Source: Winogradskyella sp. MH6 (GTDB lineage Bacteria > Bacteroidota > Bacteroidia > Flavobacteriales > Flavobacteriaceae). From it: DNA of 64,000 bases. A program made the position numbers and the translations under genes. This document shows positions 1-8,514 of this stretch, piece by piece (position 1 is the first letter of the stretch; each line of letters begins with the position of its first letter). The notes below the pieces were generated by a model. The model did not search any database. It saw only the letters and a program-made list of their open reading frames with translations, and was not told where the DNA came from. The stretch spans positions 2,108,001 through 2,172,000 of the forward strand of contig NZ_CP094494.1 of assembly GCF_022810765.1 (NCBI RefSeq). Direction: 5' to 3'.

Positions 1-234
1 AAATATTTCATTTACAAACATTTTTGCAACACGGTTTGGTGTACCTTGTAAACTATCATCAGTAAGGTCTAGGCCTAAAGTTTCCATGATGTGTCTTACA
101 TCATCTTTAATAATGTCTATTTTCTCTTCTTTTGATAATTCAAAAGCGTCATCTCTCATAGGAGTATCACTCGATGAACCAATATGGCTATCGCCTAAAG
201 CATCTATATCGTTAAAATCGTTGTCGATTTTCAT
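1..234 (-). CDS. folE: GTP cyclohydrolase I, N-terminal part (cut by window edge)
   Basis: The reverse strand encodes 78 residues from an ATG at 234 and runs off the left edge. The segment DDSLQGTPNRVAKMFV followed by NEIF matches the start of the GTP cyclohydrolase I fold, where helices precede the LGLD..DDSL..TP.RVAKM stretch. The enzyme converts GTP to 7,8-dihydroneopterin triphosphate, the first step of tetrahydrofolate synthesis, so it belongs with folP at about 21 kb although it is not in the same operon. The catalytic Cys/His zinc site lies outside the window. An acidic tail of about 25 residues precedes the conserved part. Identification is from sequence motif memory and is fairly secure. 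Confidence 0.88.
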   Translation of the reverse strand, partial: MKIDNDFNDIDALGDSHIGSSSDTPMRDDAFELSKEEKIDIIKDDVRHIMETLGLDLTDDSLQGTPNRVAKMFVNEIF

Positions 235-272
235 AGTTAAATAATTATTAATCAATCTTTAAAAGAAAGTTG

Positions 273-280
273 CAAAGATA
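273..280 (-). promoter_or_regulatory. Bacteroidota-type -7 box for folE
   Basis: The reverse strand reads TATCTTTG, an exact match to the TAnnTTTG -7 consensus of Bacteroidota sigma factors, 38 bases before the folE ATG. I see no good -33 TTG at the usual distance, so this is a partial promoter call. Confidence 0.45.
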
Positions 281-429
281 CGTAATAAAAATAGGATGAT
301 AATGGTAGGAGTTTTACAATTATACCTGTTATATATCTAAAACCGTTAAAATGTTAATATCGTTGACGAATTAACAATGGTTTTTATAAAATTTTCTTAA
401 TTTTCCAAACTTTAAAATAAGGTTAAGCT

Positions 430-891
430 ATGAATAAATTTCTAACAATTTTCATTTTAGTACTTTTGCCTCTTTGTTCATTTGGGCAAGAAAAAAGTAA
501 TAAAATTCCACTCAAAGTTGTCGAGTTCAATGACAATGTAAATTTACCGCTAACAGCAAAAGAGCGTCTTCAGATAGATGAGGTTTATGGAGAATATGCT
601 GAAAAACATATTTACAGTAATGCTTTCCGATTAAAAAGTATTAAAGATATATTAAGAAATAGGGTGGAGATTCAATACATCACCAAAGAAAGTGATAAAA
701 AAGATTGTCAAAAGTTATCTGAAATCCCGCTGCTTAATAGCTTTGTTTCAGACTTAGAAAGAGATAAAACTTTTGATCCCAAGACGTTTAACCCATTAAA
801 GTATAATTTTGCTTTTCATTCCAGAGGGTCTACAATGTATCAGGTAGATAATACCAACTATTTTATAACCATAAAATCTCAATATCATTAA
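430..891 (+). CDS. small secreted protein of unknown function
   Basis: A 153-residue protein with a clear Sec signal peptide (MNKFLTIFILVLLPLCSFGQ; cleavage probably after G-Q or S-F-G). The mature part is charged and has no Cys pair or repeat. I do not recognise a family. It ends 13 bases before the giant T9SS protein and reads the same way, so the two are probably cotranscribed and may act together at the cell surface; that is inference from spacing only. A weak promoter-like TAATTTTC lies upstream at about 399. The start ATG follows a purine-rich stretch. Confidence 0.7.
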   Translation: MNKFLTIFILVLLPLCSFGQEKSNKIPLKVVEFNDNVNLPLTAKERLQIDEVYGEYAEKHIYSNAFRLKSIKDILRNRVEIQYITKESDKKDCQKLSEIPLLNSFVSDLERDKTFDPKTFNPLKYNFAFHSRGSTMYQVDNTNYFITIKSQYH

Positions 892-904
892 AAATTTTAC
901 AAAA

Positions 905-3900
905 ATGAAGTATTTATTAACTTTAATTACAGTAGTATTTTCATCGGTATTGATTGCCCAAGATGTTAATATGCAAACAGCTACAGTCAGTCAATGTGGT
1001 GGAGTTTTCTACGATTCTGGTGGTGAATTTGGGAATTATGGAAATGATGAAAGTTTTGTCTTAACAATATGCCCAGAAAATCCTGGACAAAGAGTTATAT
1101 TGGATTTTACAGAGTTTACCACTCAGTTAAATGCTGACGTGATGACGATTTACAACGGAGATTCGACTGCGGCTGATGCTTTTGGTCAATTCTCAGGTGG
1201 TGATTCACCTGGTGTAGTATCTGCAACAGAGGAGAATACAGGAGGTTGTTTAACAATTGAATTTGTTTCTAATGCTTCTGGTAGTGGAAGTGGCTGGGCG
1301 GCAAACATATCTTGTTTAACTCCTTGCCAGTCTATTAACTCTCAGATAGATTCTTCTGTTCCGGCACCAAATGGAGATGGTTACATTAGAGTATGTCCTA
1401 ATGAAGAAATTACGTTAAATGGTAGCGGTATTTTTGAAGTTGATGGTACAGGAGCTACATATGAATGGGATTTAGGTGATGGAAATACAGTTACAGGTCA
1501 AACAGCTGTTTTTTCTTATCCCGATCCTGGTGTCTATATTGTAAACTTAAACATTAGAGATGCTAATACATCTATAGATCCAGAAGGTTGTCCTAATACT
1601 AACCTTATAAATCAAGTTGTTCAGGTAGCAACAGAACCTGATTTTACTGGTACAGGTGCTGCTGAAACTACAATATGTTATGGTGAAAGTACAGATATAA
1701 CCGGAGTTGTTAATCCAGTTCAGTTTATTAATGATTGTACTCCTCCAGTAGCTGAGCAGACATTTTTACCAGATGGATCAGGTCAGCAATATACATCTTC
1801 AATAGTTGTTGATTGTTTCGAATCTTCACAAACATTAACGGACCCTAACCAACTAATAGAGGTTTGTCTAAATATGGAGCATTCATACTCAGGCGATTTA
1901 GATATATTTATAGAAGGTCCTAGCGGACAGGAAATTAGATTGTTCGATCAAGCAGGAGGTGGTACTTATTTTGGAGGGGCGAATGATGATAATTCTCTAA
2001 CTCCGGGAACAGGTGAGACTTATTGCTTCACAATGAGTGCTTCTGTGTTGTTAGAGGATGCACCAACAGAGATTAACGGTACAAATCCTCCAGGAAATTC
2101 ATGGGTGCCAGGATCATATTTACCATTTGAGAGTTTTAATGGTTTACTTGGAACTCAATTAAATGGAACTTGGACAATTAGAGTTGTAGATAATTTGTCA
2201 ATTGATAATGGTTATATCTTTGAGTGGTATATGAATTTCGATCCAGCAATTCAACCACCAGAACTATCATTTACTCCTGTTATTACCTCAGAGGCTTGGG
2301 ATGTAGACCCAACAATAACAAATACAAATGGAAATATAATTACTGTAACACCACCAGATGCTGGACAATATTGTTACACTTACAGAGTAACGGATGATTT
2401 TGGTTGTGAGTATACAGAAGAGGTGTGTATAGATGTATTACCAGAAATAGTAACAGAAGCACCAAATAACTTATTTATATGCGACACAGGTGTTCCGCCA
2501 TATATATTTGATTTAGAAACCAACACAGCTGTTGTGCTGGCAAGTGCTACAAATGCTGGTGATTTGGTGGTTACTTATCATAATTCTCAAGCAGATGCCG
2601 ATGCCGATGTTGGAGCTATAGCAGGCTTAAACACATATTCTGGTACAGATGGAGAAGTTATATACATTAGAGTTGAATATCTAGATTCTGGTTGTTATGA
2701 GGTATTGCCATTTACATTGAATGTCTCAGGTCAACCTGATATTTATCCTGTACCTGATTTAGAATTATGTGATGATGTTTCTAATGATGGTGTAGAAGAA
2801 TTTGATCTTAGTACCCAAACGTTTGGAATTTTAGGACCTCAGTCGGCTACAGAATTTAATGTTACTTATCATTTAACTTTTGCAGAAGCTGATGCAGGCA
2901 CAGGTGCTTTACCAAATCTATATACGAGTGGTAATGCTTCAATCTATGTAAGGGTAGAAAGTGTTGGCGATTCTGATTGTTACAACGCTTCAGCAAATCC
3001 GGTATTTAATTTAATTGTTAATCCTAGGGCTATAGCTAATCAACCAGTAGATATGGAGGCATGTGATGATCCTAGTAATGATGGTATATCAACATTTGAT
3101 TTAAGTACTCAAGAAACATTTATTTTAGGAAGTCAAGACCCTGCAATTTATGATGTATCTTTTCATATAAGTCAAGATGATGCTAATAATAATGTTGGAG
3201 CTTTACCTAATAACTATACTAATGTTACACCAAACACTGAAACAATATTTGTAAGAGTTCAAGATCCTGCAAATCCAGATTGTTATGGTACAACATCTTT
3301 CAATTTAATAGTAAATCCATTACCAGAAGTCGTTGCTGCAACACCACTTCAGGTTTGTGATGATGATACTGATGGTTTTGCACCATTTAATATTACAACT
3401 AAAGTAACAGAGATTTTAAATGGTCAGACAGGTGTTGATGTATCTTTCCATGAGACTATGGTTGGAGCAGATACTGATACAGCAGAAATATTTGATGGAT
3501 ATGTAAATACGACACCAAACAACCAAACGATTTATGTTCGTTTAGAAGACACCACAACAAACTGCTACAATGTTACGACCTTAGTTTTAGAGGTATTGGG
3601 CAATCCATTAGCTAACATGCCTACGGCTTTGGAGGTTTGCGACGACGATTCGGATGGATTGGCTGAGTTCAATTTGGGAGATAGTGAAGCGGAGGTTATC
3701 GGAGCCCAGACGGGAGTCGTAGTGACCTACCATTCCACACCAGAAGGTGCAGCAGACGGATCAGGAGTACTGCCAACGCTCTACACGAATACGGACCCAT
3801 TCACGGAAGAAGTGTACGTGCGTATCGAGAACGCAGCAGGCTGTTATGATACCACAACGTTGCAACTAATCGTTAACCCATTGCCTACGGTTGTAGCAGT

Positions 3901-6900
3901 AAGCCCATATGAGCTTTGTGACGATGATAATCCAGGAGACGAGCAAGAGCAGTTCGACCTAACGGATAAGGAAGCGGAGATACTCAACGGACAGACGAAC
4001 GTCACGGTGAGCTATTACGCGAGCCAAGCCGATGCAGATACGAACACAAACGCAATCACAGTCCCATATACCAACACGAGTAACCCACAAGAGATCATTG
4101 CAGTACTGACCAATACCAATACAGGCTGTAGTTCACAAGTTACATTTGATTTGGTAGTCAACCCATTACCAGCCTTGGTAGCCCCAACACCATTAGAGGT
4201 GTGTGACGACGGTACACCAGATGGCCTAACAGAGATCGACCTAAGTATAAAGAACATAGAGATTAGCGGCAACAACCCAGGTTATTCGGTAAGCTATTAC
4301 CTGAACTTGGCCGATGCCCAAGCAGAGGCGAACCCATTAGCGATCCCATACACAAACATTAGCAATCCACAGACCATTTTTGTACGCGTAGAAGATACCA
4401 CAACAGGCTGTTACGATACCACGACATTAGACTTGGTGGTAGAGCAGGCACCAGTTGCCAATGAGCCGACACCGTTGCGCTACTGCGACCCGGACAACGA
4501 TGGTTTTGGTGTGTTTACCCTAACCGATGCCGATAACGAGATTACGGGAGGGATAGCAGGCCTAACGGTAACCTACCATGAAACTTTTGCCAATGCAGAA
4601 AATGGAGTAGATGCCGTAGATACGACAGTAGACTACAACAATATCGTAGTAGATACGCAGACCCTTTATGCACGCGTAGAGAGTGCAACGATTGCAACGG
4701 ACTGTGCAACGATAGTAGAACTACAGCTTATCGTAGAGCCAACACCACAGATTATAGAGCCAACACCATTAGAGGAGTGTGACGATGCCTCGGCAGATGG
4801 GTTTGCAACCTTTGACTTAACAAGCAAAGCAGAAGAACTTCTTAACGGATTAGACCCAGCACAGTATGCGGTAAGCTATTATGAAACAGAAGATAATGCT
4901 AACCAGGCGAACAATCCAATAGCCAATCCAGCGGCTTATACCAATACCACTGCCAATACCCAGATTATCTGGATACGTGTGGAAGACACCAATACAGTAG
5001 AAGGCTGTTATAAGGTCACAAGTTTGGAGCTGATCGTTAACCCATTGCCAGTACTGGTACAACCAATGCCATTAGAGCTATGTGACGTCAACAATCCAGG
5101 AGATGAGCAAGAAGCCTTTACGCTGGAAAATGCCGAAGCAGAGATCTTGAACGGTCAGAACGGAATAACCTTAACGTACTACGAGACACAGATGGATGCT
5201 GACAATGCTACCAATCCAATCGTAAGTCCGTATGTCAACACGAGCAATGCCCAAACAATCTATGTAAGAGCCGAGAACGATGTAACAGGCTGTTACAGTA
5301 CCATAACGGTAACCCTAAGGGTAGATCCGATTCCATCGCCAGAGCCAGATCCAGACCCAATCGAGGTCTGTGACGATGACAACGACGGTTTTGCCGAGTT
5401 CGATCTAGAGATTCGTACGGTAGAGATTACCAACGGAGAGCCAGACGTGGTTATTACCTACCATGAGACCCAAGAAGAAGCCGAACAAGGTATTAATGCC
5501 ATAACAGGGCTGTACACCAATATTGTAGCAGACAACCAAATGATCTATGTACGTTCCGAGAATACGATTACAGGCTGTTACAGTCTAACGCAGAACACGT
5601 TGGAACTGATTGTGGTACCATCACCAGAAGTACCGACAAATCTAGATCCATTAGAGATCTGTGATGACAACAATGACGGGATAGCCCAGTTTGACCTGAC
5701 CCAGCGCGATGCTGATATCTTAGGGACGCAAGCCCCAACAGAAGTAACACTAACCTACCATGTTACGGCAGCAGATGCAGAGACAGGGAATAATCCAATA
5801 ATAAACGAGGGTAACTATACCAATACCATAAATCCACAGACCATCTATGTAAGGTTGTATAACTCGACTACAGGCTGTCAGGATACAGGAGAGTTTGAGA
5901 TAATCGTACAGTTGCCACCAGAGCCAGTACAGCCAACACCATTAGAATTGTGTGATGATTTAGATGAAGTACCAGGAGATGAGATGACGGTATTCGATCT
6001 CACGGTAAAAGACACAGAGATCACAGGAGGCAACGCTAGTTGGGATGTAGATTACTATGAAACCAATGCTGATGCACAGGCACAGACGAATGTCATAGCC
6101 GACCCAACGCAGTACACCAATGCTTCGGTCAATGGTCTTCCAGCAAACCCACAGACCTTATATGTTGTGGTAACCGATACTGATACGGGCTGTGTAGCCT
6201 ATACAACAATGACCATAAGAGTGTTGCCAAACCCAACACCAACACCAAGTGGCCAATTACCAGATTTAGAGCTGTGTGATGATACGAACACCGGAGATGG
6301 AGTAGAAGTTTTCGATTTAACAGAGAATGAAGTATTAATCTTAAACGGAGAAGCCGGAGTAACACCGACATACCACGAAACATCGGAAGATGCATACGCA
6401 GGTGAAAACGCCATTGCAGACCCAACACAATATACCAATGTAGACACACCAGCACAGGACATCTATGTAAGAGTAACCAATGACGTAACGGGCTGTTATG
6501 CGGTAGTTGATTTTACGATACACGTATACCCATTACCAGAAGTAGTGGCAGTAACGGACTTTATACAATGTGAACTGAACACGGACGGATTTGACAGCTT
6601 TGATCTAACAACTAAAGACGAAGAAGTCTTAAACGGACAAGATCCAACACGTTACATTGTGACCTATCATGAGACCTTGGCAGATGCAGAAGCAGAGATG
6701 AACGCCTTGGTAAGTCCATACACCAACATTAGCAACCCACAAGAAATCTACGTAACGATAACAGACAACGTAACAGGCTGTTCTATCAGTACACAGCGTT
6801 TTAACCTTCAGGTAGATGAAGCGGCACAGGCCAATCCGGATATGGTGGATATAATCTACGAGGAATGTGATGATAATGTAGAGACCGATGGAGACCCAAG

Positions 6901-8158
6901 TAATGACAGTACACAGTTTACCTTGTCTACACAAGATGAGTTTATATTGGATGGACAAGACCCAACAAATTATATTGTTACGTACTTCGCTACGGAAGAC
7001 GATGCAAACTTAAACGTTAACCCGTTACCAGACCTATATGAGAATGTAGTAAACCCACAGGTTATCTATGCAAGAGTAGATAACAATACTTTAGCAGTTA
7101 TACCAATCGCATTAGATCTAACTGCATTAACGGCAGGACTAGATTTAGATGCCAACGGTACGATAGATACCTATGATACGGATGCGGACGGAGTATTCGA
7201 TTTAATAGACGTTGACGGAGATGGCTTATCAGATGGTATCGATGCCAATGCAGATGGTCTGTATGAGTTTGTAGATATAGATGGAGACGGAAACGGAGAC
7301 CCAGTAGATTTAAACAATGACGGAGTATTCGATAACCAACAAGACGGATCTATCTGTTACGAAGTCGCAGCACTGACGCTTCAGGTAAACCCGAGACCAT
7401 ACTTTGATCTTGAGGACAGTTACATCCTTTGTGTGGATACCAATGGCACGGAAATTTTAGACCCATTGGTATTGGATACCGGATTATCGGACACGGATTA
7501 CAGTTTTGAGTGGACCTTCAATGGTGAAGTCATCACTACAGAGACCAGTTCAAGTATGATGCCAACCCAAGGAGGAACCTATGGAGTGACGGTAACGGAT
7601 ATCACTACGTCAACAGTGACGAACTGTGAGACTTACGATGAAACAGTGGTGGTAGAAAGTGCGCCGCCAACTCTAATTGCTGAAGTGGTAACACAAGTTT
7701 TTGGCAATAGTAACGTTATAGAAGCACTGGCAACAGGAATCAGTGAGTATGAGTACAGTCTGGACGGAGGTCCATGGATGGATCCTTCAGAGGATGGCTC
7801 AATACAATTTACTGGAGTATCTCAGGGACTACATACGGTAACGGCAAGGGACAAGAACGGCTGTGGTATAGCGACACAAGAGGTGTTCGTGATCGATTAT
7901 CCGAAGTACTTTACGCCAAATGGAGATGGCATACATGAAACATGGAACATAGAAGGTATTGGAGGTAATGCCAAAATTTATATATTTGACCGCTACGGGA
8001 AATTGCTCAAGCAGATCAGCCCGGAAGGTCAGGGATGGGATGGGACGTTCAACGGCAACAACATGCCATCGAGCGACTACTGGTTTACAGTAGAATACGA
8101 AGAACCCCTTACCAACCAAATAAAGGAGTTTAAAGCCCATTTTACACTACGACGATAA
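905..8158 (+). CDS. giant T9SS-secreted adhesin-like repeat protein (type B sorting domain)
   Basis: 2,417 residues. Order seen: signal peptide (1-19); a CUB-like domain (about 20-135) with paired Cys; a PKD-like domain (about 150-245; YEWDLGDGNTVTG); a proprotein-convertase P-like domain (about 285-450; GNSWVPGSYLP, LNGTWTIRVVDN); then 16 tandem units of about 93-105 residues (roughly 525-2175), each starting with C-D-D and an Asp-rich DGxxxFDL, then a TYHET..DA strand, YTN, QTIYVRVE, a central Cys (usually TGCY) and a hydrophobic strand ending NPLP. An Asp-rich calcium-loop insert sits in unit 16. The last about 85 residues (YFTPNGDGIHETWNIEG to the ALRR-like end) form the gliding-motility/type B C-terminal domain used for T9SS export. 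The likely role is a surface or secreted adhesin. Codon use changes sharply near 3600 (see findings). Antisense ORFs are shadows. Confidence 0.93.
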   Translation: MKYLLTLITVVFSSVLIAQDVNMQTATVSQCGGVFYDSGGEFGNYGNDESFVLTICPENPGQRVILDFTEFTTQLNADVMTIYNGDSTAADAFGQFSGGDSPGVVSATEENTGGCLTIEFVSNASGSGSGWAANISCLTPCQSINSQIDSSVPAPNGDGYIRVCPNEEITLNGSGIFEVDGTGATYEWDLGDGNTVTGQTAVFSYPDPGVYIVNLNIRDANTSIDPEGCPNTNLINQVVQVATEPDFTGTGAAETTICYGESTDITGVVNPVQFINDCTPPVAEQTFLPDGSGQQYTSSIVVDCFESSQTLTDPNQLIEVCLNMEHSYSGDLDIFIEGPSGQEIRLFDQAGGGTYFGGANDDNSLTPGTGETYCFTMSASVLLEDAPTEINGTNPPGNSWVPGSYLPFESFNGLLGTQLNGTWTIRVVDNLSIDNGYIFEWYMNFDPAIQPPELSFTPVITSEAWDVDPTITNTNGNIITVTPPDAGQYCYTYRVTDDFGCEYTEEVCIDVLPEIVTEAPNNLFICDTGVPPYIFDLETNTAVVLASATNAGDLVVTYHNSQADADADVGAIAGLNTYSGTDGEVIYIRVEYLDSGCYEVLPFTLNVSGQPDIYPVPDLELCDDVSNDGVEEFDLSTQTFGILGPQSATEFNVTYHLTFAEADAGTGALPNLYTSGNASIYVRVESVGDSDCYNASANPVFNLIVNPRAIANQPVDMEACDDPSNDGISTFDLSTQETFILGSQDPAIYDVSFHISQDDANNNVGALPNNYTNVTPNTETIFVRVQDPANPDCYGTTSFNLIVNPLPEVVAATPLQVCDDDTDGFAPFNITTKVTEILNGQTGVDVSFHETMVGADTDTAEIFDGYVNTTPNNQTIYVRLEDTTTNCYNVTTLVLEVLGNPLANMPTALEVCDDDSDGLAEFNLGDSEAEVIGAQTGVVVTYHSTPEGAADGSGVLPTLYTNTDPFTEEVYVRIENAAGCYDTTTLQLIVNPLPTVVAVSPYELCDDDNPGDEQEQFDLTDKEAEILNGQTNVTVSYYASQADADTNTNAITVPYTNTSNPQEIIAVLTNTNTGCSSQVTFDLVVNPLPALVAPTPLEVCDDGTPDGLTEIDLSIKNIEISGNNPGYSVSYYLNLADAQAEANPLAIPYTNISNPQTIFVRVEDTTTGCYDTTTLDLVVEQAPVANEPTPLRYCDPDNDGFGVFTLTDADNEITGGIAGLTVTYHETFANAENGVDAVDTTVDYNNIVVDTQTLYARVESATIATDCATIVELQLIVEPTPQIIEPTPLEECDDASADGFATFDLTSKAEELLNGLDPAQYAVSYYETEDNANQANNPIANPAAYTNTTANTQIIWIRVEDTNTVEGCYKVTSLELIVNPLPVLVQPMPLELCDVNNPGDEQEAFTLENAEAEILNGQNGITLTYYETQMDADNATNPIVSPYVNTSNAQTIYVRAENDVTGCYSTITVTLRVDPIPSPEPDPDPIEVCDDDNDGFAEFDLEIRTVEITNGEPDVVITYHETQEEAEQGINAITGLYTNIVADNQMIYVRSENTITGCYSLTQNTLELIVVPSPEVPTNLDPLEICDDNNDGIAQFDLTQRDADILGTQAPTEVTLTYHVTAADAETGNNPIINEGNYTNTINPQTIYVRLYNSTTGCQDTGEFEIIVQLPPEPVQPTPLELCDDLDEVPGDEMTVFDLTVKDTEITGGNASWDVDYYETNADAQAQTNVIADPTQYTNASVNGLPANPQTLYVVVTDTDTGCVAYTTMTIRVLPNPTPTPSGQLPDLELCDDTNTGDGVEVFDLTENEVLILNGEAGVTPTYHETSEDAYAGENAIADPTQYTNVDTPAQDIYVRVTNDVTGCYAVVDFTIHVYPLPEVVAVTDFIQCELNTDGFDSFDLTTKDEEVLNGQDPTRYIVTYHETLADAEAEMNALVSPYTNISNPQEIYVTITDNVTGCSISTQRFNLQVDEAAQANPDMVDIIYEECDDNVETDGDPSNDSTQFTLSTQDEFILDGQDPTNYIVTYFATEDDANLNVNPLPDLYENVVNPQVIYARVDNNTLAVIPIALDLTALTAGLDLDANGTIDTYDTDADGVFDLIDVDGDGLSDGIDANADGLYEFVDIDGDGNGDPVDLNNDGVFDNQQDGSICYEVAALTLQVNPRPYFDLEDSYILCVDTNGTEILDPLVLDTGLSDTDYSFEWTFNGEVITTETSSSMMPTQGGTYGVTVTDITTSTVTNCETYDETVVVESAPPTLIAEVVTQVFGNSNVIEALATGISEYEYSLDGGPWMDPSEDGSIQFTGVSQGLHTVTARDKNGCGIATQEVFVIDYPKYFTPNGDGIHETWNIEGIGGNAKIYIFDRYGKLLKQISPEGQGWDGTFNGNNMPSSDYWFTVEYEEPLTNQIKEFKAHFTLRR
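2478..7430 (+). repeat. 16 tandem about 95-residue protein repeats (intragenic)
   Basis: I counted 16 units by the recurring C-D-D ... DGF.EFDL ... TYHET ... YTN ... QTIYVR.E ... TGCY ... LIVNPLP pattern. The units differ at many positions, so this is an old protein-level repeat and not a fresh DNA duplication. The conserved initial Cys and central Cys probably form one disulfide per unit. Confidence 0.85.
7117..7342 (+). other. Asp-rich calcium-binding-like insert within repeat 16
   Basis: Encodes successive D-x-D/N-x-D/N-G loops (LDLDANGTID, DTDADGVFD, DVDGDGLSD, DANADGLYE, DIDGDGNGD, DLNNDGVFD), the style of thrombospondin type 3 or dockerin/EF-hand loops. It interrupts a repeat between the YARVDNNT strand and the ICYEV strand, where other units simply have TGCY. 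Calcium binding is inferred from the loop pattern. Confidence 0.75.
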
Positions 8159-8183
8159 GTGTAGTTAGAAATTAATTATAGAG

Positions 8184-8213
8184 AAAGCCTGAATATTAAG
8201 TTCAGGCTTTTTT
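8184..8213 (+). terminator. intrinsic terminator after the giant T9SS gene
   Basis: A 10-bp stem (AAAGCCTGAA with TTCAGGCTTT) and a 7-base loop are followed by a T run, 26 bases after the stop codon. Confidence 0.85.
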
Positions 8214-8220
8214 ATGCTTC

Positions 8221-8435
8221 GGTTTTTGTTGGTAATGACTATCTATAGATGTTTAGTTAAAGCTAATGTGTTGTTCATTATAGTATATAGATTTATTATT
8301 TATATTGATTCGTTTTAGATAGAGTTTTAGAGGTTTAGATGATTGTATTCAGTATTACAGATAGATTAAAAATGAATACGCTTTGTATTTTTATGTTCAA
8401 TCGAAATGTACTGCTTGCAAAAGAAAATAGATATA
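8221..8435. other. gene-free AT-rich spacer between convergent transcripts
   Basis: Part of the 356-base gap between the giant adhesin gene and the convergent FadL-type gene. Apart from the two terminators at its ends I see no ORF, repeat or structured RNA here. Confidence 0.5.
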
Positions 8436-8469
8436 TAAAAAAACACTCATTAGTTATTAACTAATGAGT
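8436..8469 (-). terminator. intrinsic terminator for the FadL-type gene
   Basis: On the reverse strand the near-perfect palindrome ACTCATTAG/CTAATGAGT is followed by a run of seven T. It sits 46 bases downstream of the reverse-strand gene's stop. Confidence 0.85.
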
Positions 8470-8514
8470 ATCCATCTTACCCTAAAAAGAGTGTAGTACT
8501 TTTGTAAAGTGTGT

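Noticed and set aside
3957..8140. Many long reverse-strand open frames inside the giant adhesin gene
   Set aside because: They run antisense to an unbroken repeat protein with clear domains, have no family features, and arise from the biased repeat codons.
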